Positions 35,384 to 43,118 of a stretch of 64,000 nt of DNA are shown here, piece by piece. The notes under the pieces were generated by a model. The model did no database searches. It saw nothing but the letters and a program-made list of their open reading frames with translations, and had not been told where the DNA came from. The position numbers were made by a program, and so were the translations under genes. The DNA is from Streptomyces sp. AC555_RSS877 (GTDB lineage: Bacteria; Actinomycetota; Actinomycetes; Streptomycetales; Streptomycetaceae): the NCBI RefSeq assembly GCF_019049245.1, contig NZ_JAGMUK010000001.1:302239-366238 (forward strand), read 5' to 3'. Position 1 is the stretch's first letter. Each line of letters opens with the position of its first letter.

Positions 35384-35596
35384 TCACTTGTCCAGGTAGG
35401 CCCAGAACTCGTCGAACGACAGCAGCTTGTCCGCGTTGAGGTCGCGGGACTTGATGACGGCCTCGGCGACCGACTCGGTGACGTTCCAGTCGCCCTGCTG
35501 GGCCAGGGCGGTCTTGAACTCGGCGGCGGTGATGAAGCCGTCACCGTCAGTGTCGATCCGCTGGAAATGCTTACGTGCTTCTTCGATGTCCGCCAC
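35384..35596 (-). CDS. small EF-hand calcium-binding protein
   Basis: A 70-residue acidic protein with two EF-hands. Loop 1, DTDGDGFITAAE at 15-26, is canonical. Loop 2, DLNADKLLSFDE at 52-63, has lysine in place of the usual central glycine and may bind more weakly. Such small EF-hand proteins (calerythrin/CabB-like) act as Ca2+ sensors or buffers in streptomycetes. The ATG at 35596 gives MADIEEARKHFQRID. It is monocistronic with its own terminator. Confidence 0.92.
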   Translation of the reverse strand: MADIEEARKHFQRIDTDGDGFITAAEFKTALAQQGDWNVTESVAEAVIKSRDLNADKLLSFDEFWAYLDK

Positions 35597-35646
35597 CGAT
35601 TCGCCCCTTTATCTCGTACCTTGCTGTCCCGTTGACGAAGGTCAGA

Positions 35647-36561
35647 TTAACCGGCCGCCCGCGCCTCCAGTGCAGCGACCACCCACGCGAACTCCTCCCG
35701 GTGCGCCGCCACCGCCCCGTGGCCGTTCACGATCCCCAGCAACTCCCGGTAGCGGGCGACCTTGTCGTTCGTCGTGGACCTCAGGCGTTCCAGTACGTCC
35801 GCCGGGTCGGCGTTCCCGAGCAGGTCCCGCAGCACCTGCCCGGCCTCCGGGGACTCGGGCGCCACGCCCCGCTCCCGCGCCTCGGCCCCCAGCTGCACCA
35901 GCCGCCGGGCGAACCACAGGGACGCCCCGTCGGGGGTGTCGTGTCCGCGGTCGGCGGCGTTGAACTCGGCCGCCTCCCGCATCCGCGCCCGGAACTCCGG
36001 GTCCTCCAGCAGTTCGGCCAGCTCCACCCACGCGTCCACCTGCTCGGGCGTCGGCTCGTCCGGGAGGTTCGCGGTCGTCGCACGCATCCGCTCCCGGATC
36101 ACCGGATCCGCGGTGTCCAGACCCCGGAACGTCTCCTCCACGAACTCCTCCAGGATCCGGCTCCGCTCGGCCGCCGACAGCCGTGCCAGCTTGTTCATCA
36201 ACGTCATCTCCTCTGCGGTCGAACCGCGTCGCGCCACGGTCGACAGCACCGCACGGGTCACCTTCAGCGACCGGATCTGTGCGTCCAGCGCGGCCACGTG
36301 GGCTGCTGCCACCTCCGCGACCGTGGTCTCCCCGGCCAGCACCCTGCGTACGTCCGCCAGGCCGAGGCCCAGTTCGCGCAGGGTGCGGATCAGCTCCAGG
36401 CGGGCCACGGACGCGGCGTCGTACAGCCGGTATCCGCCCGCCGACCGGGTCAGCGGGGGCAGGGCGCCCTCGTCGGACCAGTAACGGATGGTGCGCACGG
36501 TCAGTCCGGTGGCCCGCGCCAGCTCGCCGATGGTGAGAAGTCCGGTGCCGTCGTCGATCAT
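35647..36561 (-). CDS. MerR-family transcriptional regulator with large effector domain
   Basis: A 304-residue regulator. The N-terminal MerR winged helix (LLTIGELARATGLTVRTIRY, GYRLYDAASVARLELIRTL) spans about 8-75, followed by a dimerisation helix and a C-terminal helical domain of about 200 residues that I cannot assign. No cysteine pair for metal or redox sensing is seen. The ATG at 36561 lies seven bases after the -10 of a MerR-type promoter, so the message is probably leaderless and autoregulated. It is divergent from a GNAT acetyltransferase. Confidence 0.88.
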   Translation of the reverse strand: MIDDGTGLLTIGELARATGLTVRTIRYWSDEGALPPLTRSAGGYRLYDAASVARLELIRTLRELGLGLADVRRVLAGETTVAEVAAAHVAALDAQIRSLKVTRAVLSTVARRGSTAEEMTLMNKLARLSAAERSRILEEFVEETFRGLDTADPVIRERMRATTANLPDEPTPEQVDAWVELAELLEDPEFRARMREAAEFNAADRGHDTPDGASLWFARRLVQLGAEARERGVAPESPEAGQVLRDLLGNADPADVLERLRSTTNDKVARYRELLGIVNGHGAVAAHREEFAWVVAALEARAAG

Positions 36562-36567
36562 GTCTGC

Positions 36568-36599
36568 GAGTCTGGGCCTTCCAGTGGGTGGAGACTCAA
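36568..36599 (-). promoter_or_regulatory. MerR-type promoter with 19-bp spacer and operator dyad
   Basis: On the minus strand, TTGAGT (36599-36594) and CAGACT (36574-36569) are separated by 19 bases, the elongated spacing typical of MerR-controlled promoters. The spacer is flanked by the dyad GAGTCT/AGACTC (36568-36573 and 36592-36597). The start codon follows after seven bases. Autoregulation is inferred. Confidence 0.65.
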
Positions 36600-36606
36600 G
36601 GGCGAG

Positions 36607-37299
36607 ATGGGCACGATGGGGGCGGTCGTGGCGGAGACCTTGCGGGACATTCTCGACGCGGCGGCGCGGGGCGTCTTCCCGCCGGCGGACGGCCGTACGA
36701 CGGTCGTGGCACAGGCGTCCCCCCGGGACGCGGGCGTCCTCGCCTTCACCGCGCACTCGGTCGTCTTCACGGACGAGGATCCGCGCTGGGTGTACGACAC
36801 GCTGGACGCCGTACCGTGCGACGCCCTGGCGGCGACGATGAACGCGCGGTTCCTGGCGGCCTTCATGGAGCGGACGGGGCGTACGGCCGAGACGATCGAC
36901 GCGATGCTGGTCGCCTCACCCCTGCCGGGCGAGCCGCCCCTCGCGCTGAAGGAGATCGCGGACGCCGGGCATCCGCGGATCGTGTACGCCCGCGAGCGGC
37001 GCGACGACGTGCGCGCGTGGACGGCCGACGATGGTGTGGTGGTGATCGGGCGGGGGATCGCCGGGCGGGCGGAGGTCTCCGTCGAGGTGGACGAGGAGGT
37101 GCGGCACCGAGGGCTGGGCCGGGCCCTGGTGAGGGCGGCCCGGCATCTCGTCACGGAGCCGCTGTGGGCGCAGGTGGCGCCGGGGAACGCCCGCAGCATG
37201 CGGGCGTTCCAGGGGGCCGGTTACCGGCCGGTGGGCGCGGAGGCGCTGCTGCTCAGTGCCACGGCTCGTAGTGCGGGTTGCTCTCGCAGTCGCTCATGA
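36607..37299 (+). CDS. GNAT-family N-acetyltransferase
   Basis: A 230-residue protein whose C-terminal half is a GNAT/FR47-like acetyl-CoA domain: VDEEVRHRGLGRALVRAARH is the cofactor-binding motif A and WAQVAPGNARSMRAFQGAGY is motif B. The N-terminal half has no family I recognise. Start could be ATG 36607 or 36616. Its 3' end overlaps the convergent ADP-ribosyltransferase by 47 bp, and the overlapping tail (SATARSAGCSRSRS) is unlikely to be part of the fold. Substrate unknown. Confidence 0.82.
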   Translation: MGTMGAVVAETLRDILDAAARGVFPPADGRTTVVAQASPRDAGVLAFTAHSVVFTDEDPRWVYDTLDAVPCDALAATMNARFLAAFMERTGRTAETIDAMLVASPLPGEPPLALKEIADAGHPRIVYARERRDDVRAWTADDGVVVIGRGIAGRAEVSVEVDEEVRHRGLGRALVRAARHLVTEPLWAQVAPGNARSMRAFQGAGYRPVGAEALLLSATARSAGCSRSRS

Positions 37300-37858
37300 T
37301 CTCGGTCTTGGTCTTCTTGTCGACCGGGCAGACCCCGATGACGTACTCCCGCGCGATGCCGCCGGGGAAGGCCACCTCGACCTGGTCGGCCCACTTGTGG
37401 GTGTCGCCGATGGTCTTGTTGACGTCCACGCCGCCGGGGGCGTCGATGTAGTAGTTGTAGCCGGCCTTCCACCACGTCTTGTACAGGTCGTGGTCGTACG
37501 ACGTGGACACGTACGGGGAGGGCTGGTTGACCAGGACGTACTTCTCGATGTCGTACTGGCCGTTGATGACGTCCTTCGGGTGGAAGCCCTGCTCGAAGAC
37601 GACGTCCGGGCCGCGGCCGTCGCTGCGGTAGAGCGTGCCGCAGGTTGTGCGCCAGACCGGGTCGGGGGTGATCCGGCCGACGTCGACGCGGTGGTCGACG
37701 GCGGCCTTGACCGGGTCGTCGAACTGGGGACAGGCCGGGGCGGCGGCGGCCTTCGTGGGAGTGGTCGTGGAGGGAGCGGTGGCGGCCGTCGTCGCGAGGA
37801 TCGCGGTGAGGGACAGGACGGCGGCAGCGGCCCGCCGCCGCAGACGAGTTGTGATCAT
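37253..37858 (-). CDS. secreted ADP-ribosyltransferase, Scabin/ScARP (pierisin-like) type
   Basis: A 201-residue exported enzyme. A basic signal peptide (TRLRRRAAAAVLSLTAILA) ends near residue 40. The mature part has the complete R-S-E triad: LYRSD with R78, YVSTSY with S118-T119-S120, and the QxE pair Q159-V-E161 in WADQVEVAFPGG. QxE with this spacing is shared with Scabin of S. scabies and the S. coelicolor guanosine/DNA ADP-ribosyltransferase, which modify guanine bases rather than protein. Cysteines near 43, 73 and the C-terminus suggest disulfides. The ATG at 37858 has no clear ribosome site. Confidence 0.87.
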   Translation of the reverse strand: MITTRLRRRAAAAVLSLTAILATTAATAPSTTTPTKAAAAPACPQFDDPVKAAVDHRVDVGRITPDPVWRTTCGTLYRSDGRGPDVVFEQGFHPKDVINGQYDIEKYVLVNQPSPYVSTSYDHDLYKTWWKAGYNYYIDAPGGVDVNKTIGDTHKWADQVEVAFPGGIAREYVIGVCPVDKKTKTEIMSDCESNPHYEPWH

Positions 37859-37935
37859 GGGGAGCACAATTCCGGTTCCACGGCGGCAGGTTGGGGATCA
37901 TCACTCGATCGGCGGCGTGTCCACGGTCGCGTCCG

Positions 37936-39114
37936 TCAGCGGAAGACGCCCGTGTGCCCCAGCGAGTAGCGGCCCGGCTGCGGGTAGACCGCGAGGCCGT
38001 GCGGTCCGCTGCCGACGGGGATGCGGGCGAGCTGGGCGCCGGTGCGGGTGTCGATGGCGTACACCTCGGCGTCGTAACGCCCCGACAGCCACAGGACCTT
38101 GCCGTCGGCTGAGACGCCGCCCATGTCGGGGCTGCCGCCGTCCGGCAGGCGCCACTTCTTGGTGAGCTTGTTCCGCGTGAGGTCGAAGACGGAGACGGTG
38201 CCCTCGCCGCGGTTGGAGACGTACATCTCGCGGGAGTCGCGGCTGACGTAGAGGCCGTGGGTGCCCTTCCCGGTGGGCAGGAGCTCCGGCTCGGTGAACT
38301 TGTCGCCGTCCAGGACCCACATGCCGTCGGCCATCATGTCGGCGACGTAGAACCGCTTGCCGTCCGGCGAGACCTTCACGTCCTGCGGCATCGCGCCGTC
38401 GAACGGGAGCTTCTGCTGTCCGACGACCTTCATCTTCTCCGTGTCGACCTTGAGGAGTTCGCCGCTGAACTCGCAGGAGACGATGAAGTACCTGCCGTCG
38501 AGGGAGAAGTCGGCATGGTTGACGCCGTAGCAGGTGACCGGCTCGGTCTTGATCCGCTTCATGGTGTGCGGGTCGCGGAAGACGAGTTCGCGGTCGAGGG
38601 AGGCCATGACGACGGCGTACCTGCCGTTGGGCGTGAAGTAGAGGTTGTAGGGGTCGTGGACCTCGACCGGCTTGCCCGCCTTCCCGGTCTTCGGATTGAT
38701 CGGGGTGAGGGTGTGGCCGCGGTTGTTGTTGACCCAGAGGGTCTTCAGGTCCCAGGACGGCACCACGTGCTGGGGCTGCCGTCCGACGTGGATCGTCTCG
38801 ATGATCTCGTACGTCTTCGGGTCGATCACCGAGACGGTGTCGGACTCGGTGTTGGGCACGTAGACCCGGGACGGGAAGTCCTTGACCACCGGGGAGAGCT
38901 TGCCGGGGCGGTCGGCCGCGTAGACGTCCCGCGGGTCGAGGACGGGCGGCATACCGGGCAGTCCCCGCACCTGCTTCTTCTTCGGCGGGGCCGGTACGGC
39001 GGCCTTGGTGACCCGGGGCTCGTCGGCGCGGCGCTCGGTGCCGGTGCCGCAGGCGGCCAGTGCGGCGACGGCGACGCCGACGACGAGGGTGCTCTTCGTG
39101 AGGGTGCGGTGCAT
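37936..39114 (-). CDS. YVTN/YncE-type beta-propeller lipoprotein
   Basis: A 392-residue lipoprotein: lipobox ALAAC with the cysteine near residue 22, a basic Pro/Lys linker, then repeats of about 42 residues with YVPNTESDTVSVIDPKTYEI, the YVTN signature, forming a seven-bladed propeller (DGRYFIVSCEFSGELLKVD, GKRFYVADMMADGMWVLDG, SREMYVSNRGEGTVSVFDL). The role is probably binding or scaffolding at the cell surface. Its ATG overlaps the deacetylase-like stop (TGATG at 39116-39112), so the two are translationally coupled and probably act together. Confidence 0.87.
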   Translation of the reverse strand: MHRTLTKSTLVVGVAVAALAACGTGTERRADEPRVTKAAVPAPPKKKQVRGLPGMPPVLDPRDVYAADRPGKLSPVVKDFPSRVYVPNTESDTVSVIDPKTYEIIETIHVGRQPQHVVPSWDLKTLWVNNNRGHTLTPINPKTGKAGKPVEVHDPYNLYFTPNGRYAVVMASLDRELVFRDPHTMKRIKTEPVTCYGVNHADFSLDGRYFIVSCEFSGELLKVDTEKMKVVGQQKLPFDGAMPQDVKVSPDGKRFYVADMMADGMWVLDGDKFTEPELLPTGKGTHGLYVSRDSREMYVSNRGEGTVSVFDLTRNKLTKKWRLPDGGSPDMGGVSADGKVLWLSGRYDAEVYAIDTRTGAQLARIPVGSGPHGLAVYPQPGRYSLGHTGVFR

Positions 39115-39881
39115 CAGCTCAGCAGCTCCGTGGTGGTGACCGCGCGCAGTCCGCGGTGGCCGAGTTCTTCCAGTACGGCCGGGAGCGCGGCGATCGTGTC
39201 CGCGTACCCGAAGTGCAGGCTCACCACGGATCCGTTGCGGATCTCGCCGAGCACCCTGCGGGTGACGGCCTCGGCGCCGGGCGAGGTGGAGTCGAGGGAG
39301 TCGACGTCGTAGGAGAGGACGTGCGGGTAGCCCGCGTCGTGCGCCAGGCGCTCGACGAGGGGGGAGGCGCGGGCGGCGCGGGAGGGGCGGAACCAGGTCC
39401 CGATGGAGCCGGTGAGGCGTTTCAGGCGCTGGGCGCAGCCGGTGATCTCCGCACGGGCCCCGGCCTCGGACATCGCGTTGATGTCGAGGTGGTGGAGGGT
39501 GTGGTTGCCGAGGTCGTGGCCGCCGTCGAGGATGCGGCGGGCGAGGTCCGGGTGCTCGTCGAGCCAGGTGCCGACGGCGAGGACCGTCACCCGGGCGTCG
39601 TGTCGTTCGGCTTCGGTGAGCAGGGCCCGGGCGGTGGCGGGGTCGCCGCCGCCGTGGAAGGTGAGGGCGACGCGGGGGCGGGTGCGGGGGCCGTGGGTGA
39701 GCTGGGCGGGGTGCGCGCGGTGGTGGCGGGGTGCGGGCGCTCTGGCGGCGGAGCGCCGGGTGGCGGGGGCCGGGTGGGCGACGCCGTGGGCCGTGCAGCC
39801 GGCGGCGAGGGCACCCGCGGTGACGAAGGCGGCGCCTGCGCGGAGCGCCGAACGGCGGTCGTTGGTGGTCACGCGCACCAT
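39114..39881 (-). CDS. polysaccharide deacetylase-like protein lacking motif-1 aspartates
   Basis: A 255-residue exported NodB-fold protein. A twin-arginine-like start (NDRRSALRAGAAFVTAGALA) ends in a lipobox-like AAGC. The fold is clear, but the first motif, normally TFDDG with the catalytic base and a metal ligand, reads TFHGGG. Motif 2, GNHTLHHLD, keeps the HxxxH histidines. Motif 3 reads RPSRAA instead of RxPY, and motif 5 LHFG keeps the histidine. Deacetylation by the standard mechanism is therefore doubtful; sugar binding or altered chemistry is possible. It is co-translated with the beta-propeller lipoprotein. Confidence 0.82.
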   Translation of the reverse strand: MVRVTTNDRRSALRAGAAFVTAGALAAGCTAHGVAHPAPATRRSAARAPAPRHHRAHPAQLTHGPRTRPRVALTFHGGGDPATARALLTEAERHDARVTVLAVGTWLDEHPDLARRILDGGHDLGNHTLHHLDINAMSEAGARAEITGCAQRLKRLTGSIGTWFRPSRAARASPLVERLAHDAGYPHVLSYDVDSLDSTSPGAEAVTRRVLGEIRNGSVVSLHFGYADTIAALPAVLEELGHRGLRAVTTTELLS

Positions 39882-39952
39882 TTAAGGCGGGTTACGGCGG
39901 AAAGCAGGCGATTCGCCCGAACGGCGGCCGGTGCGGGTCGCACCGGGAATCA

Positions 39953-39970
39953 GGGGGCGGCTCCGCCCCC
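39953..39970 (-). terminator. compact hairpin after the anti-sigma-type gene
   Basis: GGGGGCGG at 39953-39960 pairs with CCGCCCCC at 39963-39970 over a two-base loop, between the ATPase gene and the deacetylase-like gene. Confidence 0.55.
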
Positions 39971-40025
39971 TGGACCCCCGCTCGGAGCCCCCGGTGGGTG
40001 CCCGCACCCGCGCAGGGCCCCGCGT

Positions 40026-40529
40026 TCAGCGGTCCGCCACCCTCATCTCGAACCACGTCGTCTTGCCCCTGGGCAAGAGGTCGACCCCCCACCGGTCGGA
40101 CAGCTTGTCCACCAGGAACAGTCCCCGGCCGCTGATGTCCATCTCCTGGACCGGCATCAGGCACGGCAGGCCTCGGGACGGGTCGCGGACCTCGACGCGG
40201 ATCCAGCCGCGGCGACGGCGCATCCGGAGACCGAAGACGCGGGCGCCGGTGTGGCGTACGGCGTTGCCGACGAGTTCGGAGACGAGTAAGACCGCGTCTT
40301 CCGTCATCTTGGGGGTGAGTCCCCACTGGCGGAGGACGACGACCTGGGCAAGTCGGCGGGCGGTGGCTGCGGACTCGGGGCGGGACGGCAGCGGAACCTC
40401 CGCGTCCGTGGGGTTGCCGAACAGTTCGAGTACCTTGAGTGCGTGTTCGTCCTCGACCGTCGGAGACCAGCGCGCCGCGGTCGCACGGCTCTCTCCCCGC
40501 GGCTGTTCGATACCCTCCAGCCCCGCCAT
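40026..40529 (-). CDS. HATPase_c anti-sigma-type serine/threonine kinase-like regulator
   Basis: A 167-residue GHKL ATP-binding protein of the SpoIIAB/RsbW-like group that is expanded in Streptomyces. N box LLVSELVGNAVRHTG, G1-like VEVRDPSRGLP and G2 SGRGLFLVDKLSDRWG are visible. Relatives bind sigma factors or phosphorylate anti-anti-sigma partners; no partner gene is adjacent. The N-terminal 55 residues are unassigned. The ATG at 40529 (MAGLEGIEQ) is chosen because the frame upstream is low-complexity. Confidence 0.8.
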   Translation of the reverse strand: MAGLEGIEQPRGESRATAARWSPTVEDEHALKVLELFGNPTDAEVPLPSRPESAATARRLAQVVVLRQWGLTPKMTEDAVLLVSELVGNAVRHTGARVFGLRMRRRRGWIRVEVRDPSRGLPCLMPVQEMDISGRGLFLVDKLSDRWGVDLLPRGKTTWFEMRVADR

Positions 40530-40792
40530 GCCCCCATCATGGCCGCCAGGACCGCCCCCCGGGGCCGTTCCTGACGAATACGCCCCCCGGAATCGGTCAT
40601 TCCGCGCGGGTCGTCCGGCATATGCCAATGGCACTTCAGCAGCTCGAACAGCCCGCCTGACCAGCGGCGAAGGCTCCTCGGTCGGCAATCGACAGACTCC
40701 CTCGACAAGGCAGGCTTAAGGTTGCGTTAAGGCTCCGATAAACCGCCCCATCGAGGGACCGCGGATCAGACACCGCGTCAATTGCAAGCGAT

Positions 40793-41560
40793 TCAGAGGA
40801 ACTTCGCCTTGCCGGGGCCTTCTTCGACGAAACTCTTCATTCCGCGCTCGCGGTCCTCGGTGGCGAACAGGCCCGCGAACCAGTTCCGTTCGACGGCCAG
40901 GCCGGTCTCGATGTCCGTCTCCAGCCCCGTGTCGATCGACTCCTTGGCGGCACGCAGGGCGATCGCCGGTCCCTGCGCCAGCTGCGCCGCCCACGCGTGC
41001 GCCTGCGTGTACACCTCGTCGGCGGGCACGACTCGGTCCACCAGACCCATGCTCAGCGCCTCGTCGGCCTTCACCATGCGGCCCGTGAAGATCAGGTCCT
41101 TGGCCTTGGAGGGGCCGACGAGCCGGGACAGGCGCTGGGTGCCGCCCGCGCCCGGGATCAGGCCCAGCAGGATCTCCGGCTGGCCCAGCTTGGCGTTGTC
41201 CGCGGCGATCCGGAAGTCCGCGCACAGCGCCAGCTCGCAGCCGCCGCCCAGGGCGTAGCCCGTGACGGCCGCGACCACCGGCTTGGGGATGCGGGCCACC
41301 GCCGTGAACGCGTCCTGCAGGTCACGGGCGCGCAGGACCATCGCCGTGTGGTCCATGGCCTGCATCTCCTTGATGTCCGCGCCGGCCGCGAACACCTTCT
41401 CCCCGCCGTAGATCACCACGGCCCGCACGTCGTCCCGGCGAGCCGCCTCTTCGGCGAGCTCCTTGAGCCGGTCCTGCGTGGCGATGTCCAGCGCGTTCAT
41501 GGGCGGGCGGTCCAGGCGGATCGTGCCCACGCCCTCGGCTACTTCGAGATTCACGGTCAT
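40793..41560 (-). CDS. enoyl-CoA hydratase/isomerase (crotonase family)
   Basis: A 255-residue crotonase-fold enzyme that hydrates trans-2-enoyl-CoA in fatty-acid or amino-acid degradation. CoA-binding/oxyanion region FAAGADIKEM, second oxyanion segment GYALGGGCELALCADFRIA with catalytic glutamate region GQPEILLGLIPGAGGTQRL, and C-terminal EGPGKAKFL. Both glutamates expected of a hydratase are in place. The ATG at 41560 (MTVNLEVAEG) is standard. It is unrelated by position to the decayed crotonase in the island. Confidence 0.9.
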   Translation of the reverse strand: MTVNLEVAEGVGTIRLDRPPMNALDIATQDRLKELAEEAARRDDVRAVVIYGGEKVFAAGADIKEMQAMDHTAMVLRARDLQDAFTAVARIPKPVVAAVTGYALGGGCELALCADFRIAADNAKLGQPEILLGLIPGAGGTQRLSRLVGPSKAKDLIFTGRMVKADEALSMGLVDRVVPADEVYTQAHAWAAQLAQGPAIALRAAKESIDTGLETDIETGLAVERNWFAGLFATEDRERGMKSFVEEGPGKAKFL

Positions 41561-41600
41561 GCGGGTCAGGTTAACGGCGACTAACGGCAACGGTCCCGGT

Positions 41601-41669
41601 GCCGTACCTCACACCGGGGCCGTACCTCACACCGCGGCCGTACCTCACACCGCGGCCGTACCTCCGCGG
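41601..41669. repeat. 18-bp tandem repeat
   Basis: Three consecutive 18-bp units (GCCGTACCTCACACCGCG consensus) at 41601-41618, 41619-41636 and 41637-41654, then a partial fourth. The second and third copies are identical; the first differs at one base. They fill the gap between the L,D-transpeptidase stop and the enoyl-CoA hydratase start. Confidence 0.85.
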
Positions 41670-41678
41670 AAGGCCGTC

Positions 41679-42935
41679 CTACGCCTTCCACTTCTCCCAC
41701 GACATGTTCCAGCCGTTGAAGCCGTTGTCCGGCGCGACCGTCGCGTCGTTGGAGTTCTTCACGGTCACCACGTCACCGATCATCGAGTGGTTGAAGAACC
41801 ACGCGGCCGGCACCCCGCTGTCGTAGCCGCCGCGCACGTCGCGCAGGCCGATGCAGCCGTGGCTGGCGTTGTAGTTGCCGAAGGCGCCGCCGCCCCAGTA
41901 GTTGCCGTGGATGAAGGTGCCGGAGGTGGTCAGGCGCATGGCGTGCGGTACGTCCTTGATGTCGTACTCGCCCTTGCCGTCGGCGTCGGTGTAGCCGACC
42001 GTCGCGCCGTTCATCCGGGTCACCGTGAGCCGCTCGCTGATGACCATCTGGCCGTTCCAGGTCTCCATGCCCGGCTTGCCGGTGGTGACGGGGATGGTCT
42101 TGACGACCTTGCCGTCCTGCATGACCTTCATCGTGAGCTTCTTGACGTCGACCACGGAGACCTGGTTGCGGCCGATGGTGAAGGAGACGGTCTTGTCCTG
42201 CTTGCCGTAGACGCCGTCGCGGCCCTCGACACCGTCGAGGTTGAGGGCGACGGTGACCTTGGTGCCTTCCTTCCAGTACTCCTCGGGGCGGAAGTCCAGG
42301 CGGTCGTTGCCGAACCAGTGGCCCTCGACCTCGACGGCCGGCTCGGTCTTGATGCTGATGGCCTTCTCGACATCCGCCGGGTTGGTGATGCCCCGGGTGA
42401 AGCGGATGGAGAACGGCATCCCGACGCCGACCTTCGAGCCGTCCTCGGGGGTGAAGTTGCCGCTGAACGTGTTCTCGGGCGTCAGGGTGGTGAAGCTGGA
42501 GTCCTCGGCGGCCTCGCGGCCCTCGGAGTCCTTCGCGACCGCGTGCACCGTGTACGTGGTGGCGGCGGCGAGGTGTGTGGTCGGTGTCCAGGTGGTGCCG
42601 TTGCCGGTGATCTTCCCGGCTATCCTGCCGCCCTTGGCGTCCTTGACCTCGACCTTGGTCAACTCGCCCTTGGCGGCGCCGACCTCGAGGGCGCCGCTGG
42701 TGTCGACGGACTTGGCGCCGTCCTTCGGGGCTATGGAGACGACGGCCTGCGACTGCTCGGTCTCCGCCCGGGAGGACTCCTTGCCGTTTCCGTCCTCGGA
42801 GCCGGAGCCCGGTTCGGAGCCGCCGCCTGAGCCGCACGCGGTGACGGCCAGCAGCAGGACGCCGAGTATCAGCGCCAGCATCCCCCTGCCGCCTCGCCCC
42901 CGCGCGTCAACCGACGCCCCCGATATCGGTCGCAC
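41679..42935 (-). CDS. L,D-transpeptidase lipoprotein (Ig-like + YkuD), copy 1
   Basis: A 418-residue lipoprotein with lipobox LLAVTAC, a Gly/Ser/Glu linker, two Ig-like domains and a C-terminal YkuD domain with HGNYWGGGAFGNYNASHGC, in which C361 is the catalytic cysteine. The family makes 3-3 peptidoglycan cross-links from tetrapeptide donors and is carbapenem-sensitive. The start is uncertain: GTG 42935 is given, TTG 42941 sits closer to the GGGGAG ribosome site, and ATG 42881 immediately precedes the hydrophobic segment. A paralogue follows upstream on the same strand. Confidence 0.88.
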   Translation of the reverse strand: MRPISGASVDARGRGGRGMLALILGVLLLAVTACGSGGGSEPGSGSEDGNGKESSRAETEQSQAVVSIAPKDGAKSVDTSGALEVGAAKGELTKVEVKDAKGGRIAGKITGNGTTWTPTTHLAAATTYTVHAVAKDSEGREAAEDSSFTTLTPENTFSGNFTPEDGSKVGVGMPFSIRFTRGITNPADVEKAISIKTEPAVEVEGHWFGNDRLDFRPEEYWKEGTKVTVALNLDGVEGRDGVYGKQDKTVSFTIGRNQVSVVDVKKLTMKVMQDGKVVKTIPVTTGKPGMETWNGQMVISERLTVTRMNGATVGYTDADGKGEYDIKDVPHAMRLTTSGTFIHGNYWGGGAFGNYNASHGCIGLRDVRGGYDSGVPAAWFFNHSMIGDVVTVKNSNDATVAPDNGFNGWNMSWEKWKA

Positions 42936-43118
42936 GTTCAAGTCTTCTCCCCTCGCGGGGCCTGGTCCGGCCCCCGCTCCCCGTCGCGCCCCACCGCGCG
43001 CACCGGCGCATCGTAACCACAAGGTCAGGGGCGTCGGCGGCTCATGATTGTCACTGTTCCGTACCGACTTCAACGGAACGTTCAACGGCGAGTCGGGGGA
43101 ACCCGCCTCCCTGCCGGG

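Noticed and set aside
41601..41669. Possible CRISPR-like array
   Set aside because: The 18-bp units are directly adjacent, without spacers, and no cas genes are present.
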